Shown piece by piece: positions 42,747 to 52,580 of a stretch of 64,000 bases of DNA. The notes below the pieces were generated by a model. The model saw nothing but the letters and a program-made list of their open reading frames with translations. It made no database searches and was not told the DNA's origin. This DNA is from Mesorhizobium_B sp035998495 (GTDB taxonomy: Bacteria > Pseudomonadota > Alphaproteobacteria > Rhizobiales > Rhizobiaceae): positions 62,001 to 126,000 of the forward strand of contig DASYHP010000013.1 in assembly GCA_035998495.1 (NCBI GenBank), written 5' to 3'. The stretch's first letter is position 1. Each line of letters starts with the position of its first letter. Made by a program: the position numbers and the translations under genes.

Positions 42747-44254
42747 GGCATTTCCTGGGCGTCGACATCGGCACCTTCGAGACCAAGGGCGTGCTGGCCG
42801 ACGAGACGGGCCGCGTGGTGGCGCAAGCGTCCCGGCCGCATAAGATGCTCGTGCCGCAGCCCGGCTGGGCCGAGCACCGCCCGAACGAGGACTGGTGGGG
42901 CGATTTTGTCTTCGTCACGAAAAAACTCCTGGCCGAGAGCAAGATCGATCCCCAAAGCGTTCGTGCGGTCGGCGCAAGCGCCATCGGCCCGTGCCTCTTG
43001 GCGGTGGATGCTGACGGTGTGGCCCTCGGCAACGCCATCCTTTACGGCGTCGACACCCGCGCCTCGGCCGAGATCGAGGCGCTGAACCGCCGGATCGGCC
43101 CCGACACGATCCTTGAGCGCTGCGGCAACGCGCTGACCTCGCAGTCGGTCGGCCCGAAGATCCTCTGGCTCAAGAACAACCGGCCGGACGTTTTCGCCCG
43201 CGCGGAAAAGCTCGTCACGTCCACCAGCTTCCTCGTCCACCGGCTGACCGGCCGCTGGTGCATCGACCACTATTCCGCGGCCAACACGAGCCCGCTCTAC
43301 GATGTCGAGAAGCGCGACTACGCCTTCGACATGGCGCCCGACCTCGTGCGGCCCGAGCAACTGCCTGACCTCCTCTGGACCACCGACGTCGCGGGCGCGG
43401 TGACGAAAGCCGCGGCGCAGGAAACCGGCCTTAGCCCCGGCACGCCCGTGATCGCCGGCACCATCGACGCGGCGGCCGAGGCGCTGAGCGTCGGCGTGGA
43501 CCGGCCCGGCGAGATGATGCTGATGTACGGCTCCACCGTCTTCATCATCGCGCTCACCGGGCAAAGGGTCCGCGACGCGCGCCTGTGGTACGCGCCCTGG
43601 CTGTTTCCCGGCCAACACGCCTCCATGGCCGGGCTCGCCACGTCCGGCACGCTCACCCACTGGTTCCGCGACCAGTTCGCCCGCGAGCTGGGCGACGACG
43701 CCTTCGCCAAGCTCTCCCAGGAAGCCGCCGCCTCGCCGCCGGGCGCGAAAGGCCTCCTCGTCCTGCCTTATTTCTCGGGCGAGCGGACGCCCCTCCACGA
43801 TCCGCAGGCGAAGGGCATGATGTTCGGCCTCGATCTCACCCACACGCGCGGCGACCTTTTTCGCGCCGTGCTCGAAGGCATCGCCCACGCCACGGCGCAC
43901 GCGATCGACACGTTCCGCGAGGCGGGGGCTCCGCCAAAGGCGGCCTATGCCGTGGGCGGCGGCACGAAGAACGCCGTCTGGCTCCAGGCCACGTCCGACA
44001 TCGCCGGCCTGGCCCAGACCCTGCGGCGGCAGACGGTCGGCGCGTCGTTGGGCGACGCGTTTCTCGCGGCGGTCGGCGTGGGCGAGGCCCGACCCGAGGA
44101 CATCGCGCGCTGGAACCCGACCGAGCGCGTGGCGGAACCCGACCTGTCGCATCGCGAACTCTACGCCGGGCAGAGCGCCATCTTCCGCACGCTCTACGAC
44201 CGCACCAAGGACTTGATGGCCGCCACCGCCCGGCCGAACGGAGGAGACGCCTGA
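42743..44254 (+). CDS. FGGY-family carbohydrate kinase
   Basis: A 503-residue sugar or polyol kinase. N-terminal ATPase motif GVDIGTFETKGVLAD (phosphate 1), VGASAIGPCLLAVD, the FGGY-type substrate region NAILYGVDTRA, and the C-terminal VIAGTIDAAAEALSVG and YAVGGGTKNAVWLQATSDI with the adenine-binding glycines. Closest in style to xylulokinase-like members; the substrate is unknown. It overlaps both the M42 gene and the SIS gene, so the four proteins should be made together. Confidence 0.9.
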   Translation: MRHFLGVDIGTFETKGVLADETGRVVAQASRPHKMLVPQPGWAEHRPNEDWWGDFVFVTKKLLAESKIDPQSVRAVGASAIGPCLLAVDADGVALGNAILYGVDTRASAEIEALNRRIGPDTILERCGNALTSQSVGPKILWLKNNRPDVFARAEKLVTSTSFLVHRLTGRWCIDHYSAANTSPLYDVEKRDYAFDMAPDLVRPEQLPDLLWTTDVAGAVTKAAAQETGLSPGTPVIAGTIDAAAEALSVGVDRPGEMMLMYGSTVFIIALTGQRVRDARLWYAPWLFPGQHASMAGLATSGTLTHWFRDQFARELGDDAFAKLSQEAAASPPGAKGLLVLPYFSGERTPLHDPQAKGMMFGLDLTHTRGDLFRAVLEGIAHATAHAIDTFREAGAPPKAAYAVGGGTKNAVWLQATSDIAGLAQTLRRQTVGASLGDAFLAAVGVGEARPEDIARWNPTERVAEPDLSHRELYAGQSAIFRTLYDRTKDLMAATARPNGGDA

Positions 44255-44808
44255 TGGACCCGCGCCTGGACGCCGTCACCGCCGAACTGCGCATGGCCGT
44301 CGGCGGCGTCGATCCGGCCGAGGCCGACCGCCTCTGCGACGCCATCGTCGGAGCTAAGCAGATCATGGTGTTCGGCTGCGGGCGCGAGCGGTTGCAGCTT
44401 CTGGGCTTCTCCATGCGGCTCTTCCACATGGGTTTTTCGGTCATGACGGTGGGCGACGTCTATGCCCCGCCGGTCGGGCCGGGCGATCTGCTGATCGTCA
44501 CCTCCGGCCCCGGCGAGCTCGCCACCGTCGGCACGGTGATGGACCTCGCCAAACGGGCCGGCGCTTCGACCTTCGTCATCACCGCCCAACGTGACGGCCC
44601 CGACGCCCGCGCAGCCGACAGCGTCCTCGTGATTCCCGCCCAGACCATGGCCGACGACCGGGGCGAGCAAAAACGCTCCGTGCTGCCGATGGGCTCGGTC
44701 TTCGAGGGGGCGCTGTTCGTGCTTTTCGAGCTGTTGGTGATGCGGCTCAGGGACCGGCTGGGCGTCGGCCTGGAGGACATGCGCGCGCGTCACGCCAATC
44801 TGGAGTGA
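44254..44808 (+). CDS. SIS-domain sugar isomerase (6-phospho-3-hexuloisomerase-like)
   Basis: A 184-residue single SIS-domain protein. MVFGCGRERLQLLGFSMRL binds the sugar phosphate, LLIVTSGPGELATVGTVMDLAKRAG follows, and SVLPMGSVFEGALFVLFELL contains the catalytic-helix region typical of 6-phospho-3-hexuloisomerases. It would isomerise the product of the FGGY kinase; this is inferred from order. The ATG overlaps the kinase stop by one base (TGATG), with GGAGGAG upstream. It is the last gene of the operon and is followed by intergenic repeat B. Confidence 0.85.
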   Translation: MDPRLDAVTAELRMAVGGVDPAEADRLCDAIVGAKQIMVFGCGRERLQLLGFSMRLFHMGFSVMTVGDVYAPPVGPGDLLIVTSGPGELATVGTVMDLAKRAGASTFVITAQRDGPDARAADSVLVIPAQTMADDRGEQKRSVLPMGSVFEGALFVLFELLVMRLRDRLGVGLEDMRARHANLE

Positions 44809-44810
44809 GC

Positions 44811-45028
44811 GCCCACCCTTCCTTCTCCCCTTGTGGGAGAAGGTGGCCGAACGGAGCCAAAAGCGACGTGAGGTCGGATGAGGGGTGTTGGACGGAGTGA
44901 GCGAGCGCAAGATCGCATGCCGGCCAGCACCTGACCGGAACTATCACATTCCTTCCAACACCCCTCATCCGTCTCGCCGCTACGCGGCGACCCTCCTTCT
45001 CCCACAGGGGGAGAAGGAGGGTCGTCCA
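44811..45028. repeat. Intergenic palindromic repeat, family B
   Basis: Two outer arms, CCTTCTCCCCTTGTGGGAGAAGG at the left and CTTCTCCCACAGGGGGAGAAGG at the right, each form a hairpin. Inner arms GATGAGGGGTGTTGGA and TCCAACACCCCTCATC pair with each other over about 60 bases. The whole would fold as a long cruciform between convergent genes. Confidence 0.8.
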
Positions 45029-45029
45029 C

Positions 45030-46052
45030 TCACGCCGCCTCGCTTACCTTCTCCCCATTCGCCTCCAGCACATGGTCGCGGAAGATGCGCACGCTCGTTT
45101 CCCAGCTATAGCGCAGGGCGTGCGCCCGCGCGGCCTCGCGCGAAATCTCCAGCGCCTGAAGCACCGCCCGACGCAGGTCGTGGTCGAGCACGCCCGCGCC
45201 GGAATCGCCGATCACGTCTTGCGGCCCGGTCACGGGAAAGGCGGCCACCGGCACCCCCGACGCCAAGGCCTCCAGCATGACGTTGCCGAAGGTGTCGGTG
45301 AGGCTCGGAAACACGAACACGTCGGCGCTCGCATAAGCCGCCGCCAAAGCCTCGCCGCGCCGCAGCCCCAGAAAGACGGCCTCGGGGAAGCGCTTCTCCA
45401 GCTCGGCCCGCGCCGGCCCGTCGCCCACCACGAGCTTGGTGCCGGGCAGGTCGAGCGCGAGAAAGGCCGTGAGGTTCTTCTCGACAGCCACCCGGCCCAC
45501 CGACAGGAACACCGGGCGCTTCAGGCCGAGATCGGCCCCCGGCCGGGGCCGGAAAAGCTCGGCGTCCACGCCGCGCGGCCAGAGCCGCAGGTTCCTGAAC
45601 CCGTGCCGTTCGAGGTCGGTCATCAGCGAGGGCGTGGCGACCATGCAGCCGAGCCCGGCATTGTGGAAGCGGCGCATCCAGGCATAGCTCACCGACAAGG
45701 GGACCGGCGCGCGGGCGGCGAGATATTCCGGGAACTTCGTATGATAGCTCGTGGTGTAGAAGCGACCCGAGCGAAGCAAGTGACGGCGCGCCCAGAACCC
45801 CAGCGGGCCTTCGGTGGCGATGTGAAAGAAATCCGCGCCCGAACGATCGAGCAGCCTGCCGATCTCGCCCGGCCGCGCCAGCGCCAGCCGGATTTCGGGG
45901 TAAGTCGGGCAGGGGAGGGTGCGGAAGCGGTTCGGCGCGATCACCGTCACCTCGTCGCCGCGCTCGCGAAGCCGCTCCACGAGCCGGCTGAGCGTGTTGA
46001 CAACGCCGTTCACCTGCGGCGCCCACGCATCGGTGACGAGGGCGAGCTTCAT
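45030..46052 (-). CDS. Glycosyltransferase family 4 (GT-B fold)
   Basis: A 340-residue GT4-type glycosyltransferase. N-terminal Rossmann half: LVTDAWAPQVNGVVNTLSRLV; the middle HTKFPEYLAARAP; C-terminal nucleotide-sugar half: FLSVGRVAVEKNLTAFL, VVGDGPARAELEKRFP, and the E-x7-E motif in SLTDTFGNVMLEALASGVPVAAF. Related proteins make glycolipids or mannosides. GGAGGG precedes the ATG at 46052. It is the second gene after the LpxH-like phosphoesterase; this pair is common in Hyphomicrobiales and suggests envelope lipid work. Confidence 0.85.
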   Translation of the reverse strand: MKLALVTDAWAPQVNGVVNTLSRLVERLRERGDEVTVIAPNRFRTLPCPTYPEIRLALARPGEIGRLLDRSGADFFHIATEGPLGFWARRHLLRSGRFYTTSYHTKFPEYLAARAPVPLSVSYAWMRRFHNAGLGCMVATPSLMTDLERHGFRNLRLWPRGVDAELFRPRPGADLGLKRPVFLSVGRVAVEKNLTAFLALDLPGTKLVVGDGPARAELEKRFPEAVFLGLRRGEALAAAYASADVFVFPSLTDTFGNVMLEALASGVPVAAFPVTGPQDVIGDSGAGVLDHDLRRAVLQALEISREAARAHALRYSWETSVRIFRDHVLEANGEKVSEAA

Positions 46053-46086
46053 CGGACCCTCCGCCGCCATATCCTCGAACGGGCTC

Positions 46087-46890
46087 TCATGCCGCCACGC
46101 GCAGGGGCGGGCGCCTGGGCTCCGCGGCGGCAGGCAACCGGCGCTCGGTCCATCGGATGATCTCGAAGCTGCCGTCCGTGTGCTCGGCCAGCGCCGTGCA
46201 GCTTTCCACCCAGTCGCCGCAGTTCATGTAGAGAGGCCCGAAGCGCCGGTGGACGGCCGCGTGGTGGATATGCCCGCAGATCACGCCGTCCGTCTCCTCC
46301 TCTCGCGCCCGGCGCGCCACCGCCTCCTCAAAGGCGCCGATGAAGTTCACCGCGTTCTTGACCCTCAGCTTCGCCCAGGCCGACAGTGACAAATAGGAGA
46401 AGCCCATCCGCCGCCGCGCGTTGTTCACATGCGTGTTGAGCCAAAGCGCGGTCGTGTAGGCCCAGTCGCCCAGAAGGGCGAGCCATCTGGCGTGGCGCAC
46501 CACCACGTCGAACTGATCGCCATGGATCACGAGCAGCTTCGAGCCGTCGAGCGCCTCGTGGACGGCCGCGTCACGCAGCTCGATGCCGCCGAAATCCCCA
46601 CCCACATAGTCCCGCAGGAACTCGTCATGGTTGCCGGGGAGATAGACGAGCTTTGTGCCGCTGCGCGCCCGCTCCAGAAGCGTCTGCACGACCTCGTTAT
46701 GGGAGCGGGGCCAGTACCAGCCGCGCTTGAGCCGCCAGCCGTCGATGATGTCGCCGACGAGATAGATGGTTTCGGCCTGGTGGCAGCGGAGAAAGTCCAG
46801 AAGCAGGTCGGCCAGGCTGCCGCGCGTGCCCAAATGCACGTCGGAGATGAACAGGGTTCGAACCTGCCTGGGCGAGGAGGGGGCCAACAT
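46087..46890 (-). CDS. UDP-2,3-diacylglucosamine diphosphatase-like metallophosphoesterase
   Basis: A 267-residue calcineurin-like phosphoesterase of the LpxH/YbbF-like family. The five motifs are present in order: FISDVHLGTRGS, LVGDIIDGWRL, LPGNHDEFLR, VIHGDQFD and CGHIHHAAV. The family hydrolyses UDP-diacylglucosamine in lipid A synthesis, but this long form may have another substrate. I chose the ATG at 46890 with GGGAG upstream; an ATG at 46938 lacks a binding site. The 291-base gap to the next gene holds repeat C. Confidence 0.82.
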   Translation of the reverse strand: MLAPSSPRQVRTLFISDVHLGTRGSLADLLLDFLRCHQAETIYLVGDIIDGWRLKRGWYWPRSHNEVVQTLLERARSGTKLVYLPGNHDEFLRDYVGGDFGGIELRDAAVHEALDGSKLLVIHGDQFDVVVRHARWLALLGDWAYTTALWLNTHVNNARRRMGFSYLSLSAWAKLRVKNAVNFIGAFEEAVARRAREEETDGVICGHIHHAAVHRRFGPLYMNCGDWVESCTALAEHTDGSFEIIRWTERRLPAAAEPRRPPLRVAA

Positions 46891-47035
46891 CGCGAGCTCC
46901 CGTGCTTGGTCGCGGAAAAACCCAAACACCAGTCGCATGTCACGCCGATGACGGCGGCTGGGGGTAGGATCGCGAAAACCCGTCCTGGGCCAGACTTTTC
47001 CGCCGCGGCATTGTTCCTTGCCGCCATATGCCGGA

Positions 47036-47150
47036 TTTCCCCACCCCTTGTGGGGAGGCGTAAAGGGTGAGGGTAAGCCTCGCAGCGGTCGCGCCCTTTA
47101 CCTCCACCCTCAATCCCTCCCTACAAGGGGAGGGAGGTGCGCCAAGCTTG
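47036..47150. repeat. Intergenic palindromic repeat, family C
   Basis: CCCCACCCCTTGTGGGG at the left and CCTCCCTACAAGGGGAGGG at the right flank an inner pair (GTAAAGGGTGAGGG against CCTCCACCCT and CCCTTTAC). The arrangement is the same outer-hairpin plus inner-arm design as families B and D, with different sequence. Confidence 0.75.
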
Positions 47151-47181
47151 TTGCCTCTCGCGGGACATCTCGCTCCGGCGG

Positions 47182-48096
47182 CTACTTCACGGCGCCCGCC
47201 GTCATGCCCTTGATGAGGTAGCGCTCAAGCAGGATGCCGACGACGGCGAGCGGCGCGATTGCCGCCGTCGAAAGCGCGGCCATGGCCCACCAGTTGATGC
47301 CCTGGCTTCCCGTCTGGCTCGCCACCATGACGGGAAGCGTGTTGGCGTTGGTGGAGGTGAGGAGCGCCGCGAAGAAGTACTCGTTCCAGCACAGCACCAG
47401 CGACAGGATGAAGGCCGCCACCATGCCGGGCAGGGCGATGGGGAGCACGATGCGGAAGAACGCGCCCCAGACGGAGAGCCCGTCCACCAGCGCCGCCTCT
47501 TCGAGCTCCACGGGGATGGAGTTGAACTGGTCGCGCATGATCCAGATCACGATGGGCAGCACGGTGAGCGCGTAGAGCAGGATCAGCCCGACCCGCGTGT
47601 CCAACAGGTCGAGCTCGCGGTAGAGCACGAGGAAGGGCAGCGCGAGCACCACGGGCGGCAGGATGAGCTGCGACACGAAGAAGAAGGAGATGTCGTCGTT
47701 CTTCATGAAGCCGAAGCGGTAGCGGAAGCGCGTGAGCCCATAGGCCGCGAGGCTGCCGATCAGGATGGCGAGCAGCGACGCGCCGACAGACGTGATCACC
47801 GAATTGGTGAAACGTTTCAGGAACTCCGACCGCGGCGTCGAGGCCCCGAAGATCGTGTCGGGCGAAAGCCCCAGCGACCGCCAGCCGAGCCAGGATGGGG
47901 TGAACTGGAGGAAGGGGATGAGCTCGCCCCGCATGACGTTCGGCGCCATCTTGAAGGAGGTCGTCACCGTCCAGAAGATCGGGAACAGGCAGACGGCGGC
48001 CCACAACAGAAGCGCGCCGTAGATGAAGACGCGGCTGGCCCAGAAGCCAGCTTTGGAGCCGGGCTCGTGCAGGACATGTTCGTCGGCGGCCGTCAC
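47182..48096 (-). CDS. Carbohydrate ABC transporter permease (MalG-like)
   Basis: Inner-membrane permease of 304 residues with six transmembrane segments. The EAA loop motif is EEAALVDGLSVWGAFFRIVLP (cytoplasmic contact with the ATPase), and the C-terminus ends LERYLIKGMTAGAVK, typical of MalG-type permeases. I chose GTG 48096, because upstream sequence belongs to repeat D; the frame remains open further upstream. It is third in a minus-strand operon with the second permease and the binding protein. Confidence 0.85.
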   Translation of the reverse strand: MTAADEHVLHEPGSKAGFWASRVFIYGALLLWAAVCLFPIFWTVTTSFKMAPNVMRGELIPFLQFTPSWLGWRSLGLSPDTIFGASTPRSEFLKRFTNSVITSVGASLLAILIGSLAAYGLTRFRYRFGFMKNDDISFFFVSQLILPPVVLALPFLVLYRELDLLDTRVGLILLYALTVLPIVIWIMRDQFNSIPVELEEAALVDGLSVWGAFFRIVLPIALPGMVAAFILSLVLCWNEYFFAALLTSTNANTLPVMVASQTGSQGINWWAMAALSTAAIAPLAVVGILLERYLIKGMTAGAVK

Positions 48097-48122
48097 GGAC
48101 GTGTTCCCAAGTTGATGCCGGT

Positions 48123-48303
48123 GCAGACCCCCTCTCCGTCCCGCCTCTGCTTCGCTCCGGCGCGACACCTCTCCCCCTCAAAAGGGGAGAGGATGGGCGC
48201 CAAGCCTTCGAGCGCCGAATCCGGTGCAAACGGCACCGCCCATCCTCTCCCCCGTCGATCGGGGGAGAGGTGGCTCGGGCGCAAGCCCGAGACGGAGGGG
48301 GGG
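48123..48303. repeat. Intergenic palindromic repeat, family D
   Basis: CCTCTCCCCCTCAAAAGGGGAGAGG and CCTCTCCCCCGTCGATCGGGGGAGAGG form two hairpins. Outer arms GACCCCCTCTCCGTC and GACGGAGGGGGGGTC pair across the whole element. It separates the two permease genes of one ABC operon, so it may affect their relative expression. Confidence 0.8.
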
Positions 48304-48334
48304 TCGACCGCAGCCATCATGCCGAACGGCGTCC

Positions 48335-49453
48335 TTATGTCACGTTCCGCACGAAGCGGTTGGCGAGCTTCATCAGCAGCGTGACGAAGATGATGATGAG
48401 GACGAGATAGATCATCGCGAGCATGGTCCCGTAGCCCACGTTGGAGCGGTCGCGATATTCGCGGAAGATGAAGCTCGTCACCGTGTCCGTCGCGCCGCCC
48501 GGCCCTCCGCTCGTCACGGTGATGACGATATCGGCGAGCTTCAGCTTGAAGATGATGCGCAGGATGACGGCCGTGACCGACACGGGCAGCATCAAGGGGA
48601 AGGTGACCTGCCAGAAGGTCTGCCAGGCGTTGGCGCCGTCCACCTTGGCCGCCTCCAGGACCTCGCGCGACAGCGCCTGGAGCCCTGCGAGCAGCATGAT
48701 CATCATGAAGGGGATGAAGGTCCAGGCGTCGAGCGCCATGATCGACAGCTTGGCGATGACGGGATCGGCGAAGAAGGCTGGCCGCTCCCAGCCGATCCAG
48801 CGCAGGAACCTGGCGATGGGCCCGAAGCGCGTCTCCATCATGGATTTGCCGATCATCCAGGACACGGCGACTGGCGACAGCATGAGCGGCAGGAGAAACA
48901 GGACGCGGAAGAATTTTCGAGCGCGGATCTGTGCGTTCAGCAAGAGCGCAAGCCCGAAGGCGATGGCGTATTCCACCACGATCGCGAGCACGTAGAGCGC
49001 CATGTTGCCGAGCGCGTTCAGGTAGAACGGGTCGCGCCAGGCCTGCCAGAAATTCGCCAGCCCGTTGAAGCGCGGGCCGTCGAACGACGACAGGTTCCAG
49101 TTGGTGGTCGCGAGATAGAAGCCGAACAGCGTGGGAAAGACGACGAGCGCCACCGTGAACAGCACGGCGGGCAGGATGAAGAGCGCCTTGACGCCGTCCT
49201 CGCCGCGGGTCAGCACCTGCCCGACGCCGAGGGCGATGCCCCAGAGCACATAGGCATAAAGCAGGGGACGCCAGTTCTCGAAGCCGACCGCGAGCCGGTT
49301 CGTGGCGTCGAGGAACTGCAGCAGGAGCACCGCGAGCAGCCCTGCCGTCGCGACGGCCATCAGCAGGCGGCCGAGCCGCTTTCGGGCGGGCGTCACGCCC
49401 TGATCGATCAGGTCGAATCCGGCGGGCGTTGCGATAACGGCTGGAGCGGACAA
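48335..49453 (-). CDS. Carbohydrate ABC transporter permease (MalF-like)
   Basis: Permease of 372 residues. Two hydrophobic helices lie at the N-terminus before the core of six. The EAA loop is REVLEAAKVDGANAWQTFWQVTFPLM. The segment ITVTSGGPGGATDTVTSFIFRE is typical of MalF-like sugar permeases. The long N-terminal region (about 1-100) is a feature of some family members. It is the first permease behind the binding protein gene. Confidence 0.87.
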   Translation of the reverse strand: MSAPAVIATPAGFDLIDQGVTPARKRLGRLLMAVATAGLLAVLLLQFLDATNRLAVGFENWRPLLYAYVLWGIALGVGQVLTRGEDGVKALFILPAVLFTVALVVFPTLFGFYLATTNWNLSSFDGPRFNGLANFWQAWRDPFYLNALGNMALYVLAIVVEYAIAFGLALLLNAQIRARKFFRVLFLLPLMLSPVAVSWMIGKSMMETRFGPIARFLRWIGWERPAFFADPVIAKLSIMALDAWTFIPFMMIMLLAGLQALSREVLEAAKVDGANAWQTFWQVTFPLMLPVSVTAVILRIIFKLKLADIVITVTSGGPGGATDTVTSFIFREYRDRSNVGYGTMLAMIYLVLIIIFVTLLMKLANRFVRNVT

Positions 49454-49529
49454 GAGGCGGCTCGCGCAGTGGAGATGAGAAGCCCGGCGGCGCGAGTCCT
49501 TGCGCCGCCGGGCCGGAACCGTTCAGAGC

Positions 49530-51194
49530 TCAGAGGCCGAGCGAGGCCTTGTAGAGCTTGATCTGGTTCTCCCGGCCGATCTGGTCGGTGATCTTCTCCC
49601 AGGCGGCGGCGATCGCATCCGCCGTTTCCTGGGCCGACGCGTACTGGCCGGCGACGCCTTTGACGAGCTCGTCCTCGGCGATCGAGTAGTACTGGAAGAT
49701 GCCGGGGATGCGCGGCTCGATGGCCGCGTTCGGGTGGTTGTAGCTGTCGAGGTTGGAGCCGAGATAGTCCTCGATGAAGGCCCGGTCATAGCCCGCCGCT
49801 TCCCATTCCGCGTAGTCGAATTGCGAGTTGCGGTAGGGCTGGTAGCCGGACGGGTAGGCCGCCATCCACAGCGCGATGTCCTTGCCGCCGAGATGGGCGG
49901 CCGCCGACCAAGCGGCTTTGCGCTTCTTCTCGTCGGCCGACACGCGGTTGGTCACATAGACGCCCCAGCCGAGATAGGCGAGGTTCGGCGCCTCGTTGGG
50001 CGTCTGCTCCCAGCTCCCGGATTTCGCGTTGTAGACGGCATCCGAGCCCGGCACCGGGTTGAAGCCCACCACGTCGCCGATGACCGAGGTGTCGGAGGTG
50101 CGGGCGTTCGAGCCCACGTCGCCCCACCAGGTCAGCATGCCGCCCGTTCCCGCGAGGAATTGCTGGAAGGCGGTCGTGTTGGGGTCGGCGTTGAGTTGCT
50201 CGGGCGGGTAGGCGTTGGCGGCCATAAGGTCCATGACCTCCTGGATCGCGCGCACGAAGGCGGGGTTGTTGACCCTGGGCTTCATGGTATCAGCGTCGAA
50301 CAGCCAGGCCGGGTCCTGCGGGTGCTTGGCGTAGGCCGTCGCGCGGTCGGCGAGGAAGTACCAGCCGAAGCCGCCCCACTGGAACTTGAGCGGGTCGAGG
50401 AAGCCGAAGGCCGGCAGGCCCGTCAGCGGGTCGGTCTTGCCCGCCAGGAACTTCGAATGGGCGTTGACCTCCGTCCAGTTCTTCGGCGGCGCCCATTCGC
50501 CCTGGTTGCCCGCGTCCTTCCAGGCCTGCGCCCACTCGGCGTTCTCGTAATAGTCCTTGCGGTAGGCGAGCGTGTGGCAGTCGCCGTCGATGGAGATGCG
50601 GTAGGTCTTGCCGTCCCAGGTGCCGACCGGCGCCTTGAGGTAATCGACATAGTCGTCCATGTCGATCTGCTGCATCACCCAGTCGGGCATCGGGTCGAGC
50701 AGCCCGCGGCCGGCGGTGTCGCCCTCGAGCGGCGCCCCCATGGCCAGGATGTCGAAGTCCACCGTGCCGGTGGCGATGGCCTGCTGGAGGCGCGGGTTGT
50801 AGTCGGCCTGGGCGAGGTCCACCCAGTTGATGCGGGCGCCGGTGTATTCCTCCCAGGGCTTCAGGAAGCCGCGGAACAGGATGTTGTGCTGGCCTTGGTT
50901 GTTGAGGCCCATGAAGGTCAGCTCGACGCCTTCGAACTCGCCCTGGGCGACATTGGCCTTGGTGGGCTCCAGCGTGAGTTCGCCCACCTGCTGCCAGTGG
51001 ACGTCCGTGGGCGAGCCCTGGCCCACGCCCGGAATGGCGAGGATCTGGGCGCGCACGCTGCCTTGCGCGGCGGCCGGCGTGGTGAGCCCGGCCTGGCCCG
51101 CGGCCGCGAGCGCCGCCATGCTGGCCGCGCCCTGGAGCACGCCGCGGCGCGTCAGGCTGGCGCGCGCCAGCGCCTGATAAAGATCGACCTTCAT
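49530..51194 (-). CDS. ABC transporter solute-binding protein, carbohydrate type
   Basis: A 554-residue binding protein, longer than typical family 1 members. The N-terminus has a twin-arginine motif and hydrophobic core (TRRGVLQGAASMAALAAAGQAG), so export by Tat is likely. Family features: VDFDILAMGAPLEGD, GKTYRISIDGDCHTLAYRKDYY and FLAGTGGMLTWWGDVGS. GGGAGG precedes ATG 51194. It is divergent from the ATPase gene, with 311 bases between the starts. The substrate is not known; the ribokinase and FucU/RbsD genes nearby suggest a monosaccharide or a glycoside. Confidence 0.87.
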   Translation of the reverse strand: MKVDLYQALARASLTRRGVLQGAASMAALAAAGQAGLTTPAAAQGSVRAQILAIPGVGQGSPTDVHWQQVGELTLEPTKANVAQGEFEGVELTFMGLNNQGQHNILFRGFLKPWEEYTGARINWVDLAQADYNPRLQQAIATGTVDFDILAMGAPLEGDTAGRGLLDPMPDWVMQQIDMDDYVDYLKAPVGTWDGKTYRISIDGDCHTLAYRKDYYENAEWAQAWKDAGNQGEWAPPKNWTEVNAHSKFLAGKTDPLTGLPAFGFLDPLKFQWGGFGWYFLADRATAYAKHPQDPAWLFDADTMKPRVNNPAFVRAIQEVMDLMAANAYPPEQLNADPNTTAFQQFLAGTGGMLTWWGDVGSNARTSDTSVIGDVVGFNPVPGSDAVYNAKSGSWEQTPNEAPNLAYLGWGVYVTNRVSADEKKRKAAWSAAAHLGGKDIALWMAAYPSGYQPYRNSQFDYAEWEAAGYDRAFIEDYLGSNLDSYNHPNAAIEPRIPGIFQYYSIAEDELVKGVAGQYASAQETADAIAAAWEKITDQIGRENQIKLYKASLGL

Positions 51195-51505
51195 TGCAAT
51201 CCTCCCAATGGGTGAAGCCGGACGCTCACTCCCGATGCCCGGCGGACTCCCTCGTCTCAAACGGCAGGCGGCCGAAAAAGGCCTTGAACCTGATGCCAGG
51301 CGGATAACGCGGGAGAAACCAGGCGGGAGTATTGGGGGCAAGGCTTCGCCCTGTCAACGCGGGCGGCAAGCGCGCCGAACCCTTCCGAAGGTCGAGGCGG
51401 TTCGAAGGGTTGGCAGTGGACTTGCCCGCCCGCCCTGTTCTAGCTTCGCCGCGCAAAAGGCCCGGCAGGTATGAAGGCGGGGGGCCGGGAGGGAAACAGC
51501 TCGCA
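51195..51505. promoter_or_regulatory. Divergent control region with inverted repeat (51378-51411)
   Basis: This 311-base gap separates the binding-protein gene (minus) from the ATPase gene (plus). AACCCTTCCGAA at 51378-51389 and TTCGAAGGGTT at 51401-51411 form an inverted repeat with one extra C in the left arm. Operators of LacI-type repressors look like this, but no regulator gene is adjacent. Downstream, TTGCCC..TTCTAG is a weak promoter candidate for the plus strand. Confidence 0.4.
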
Positions 51506-52558
<1,053 letters not shown>

Positions 52559-52580
52559 TCATCGACAAAGGGAGAAAAGC

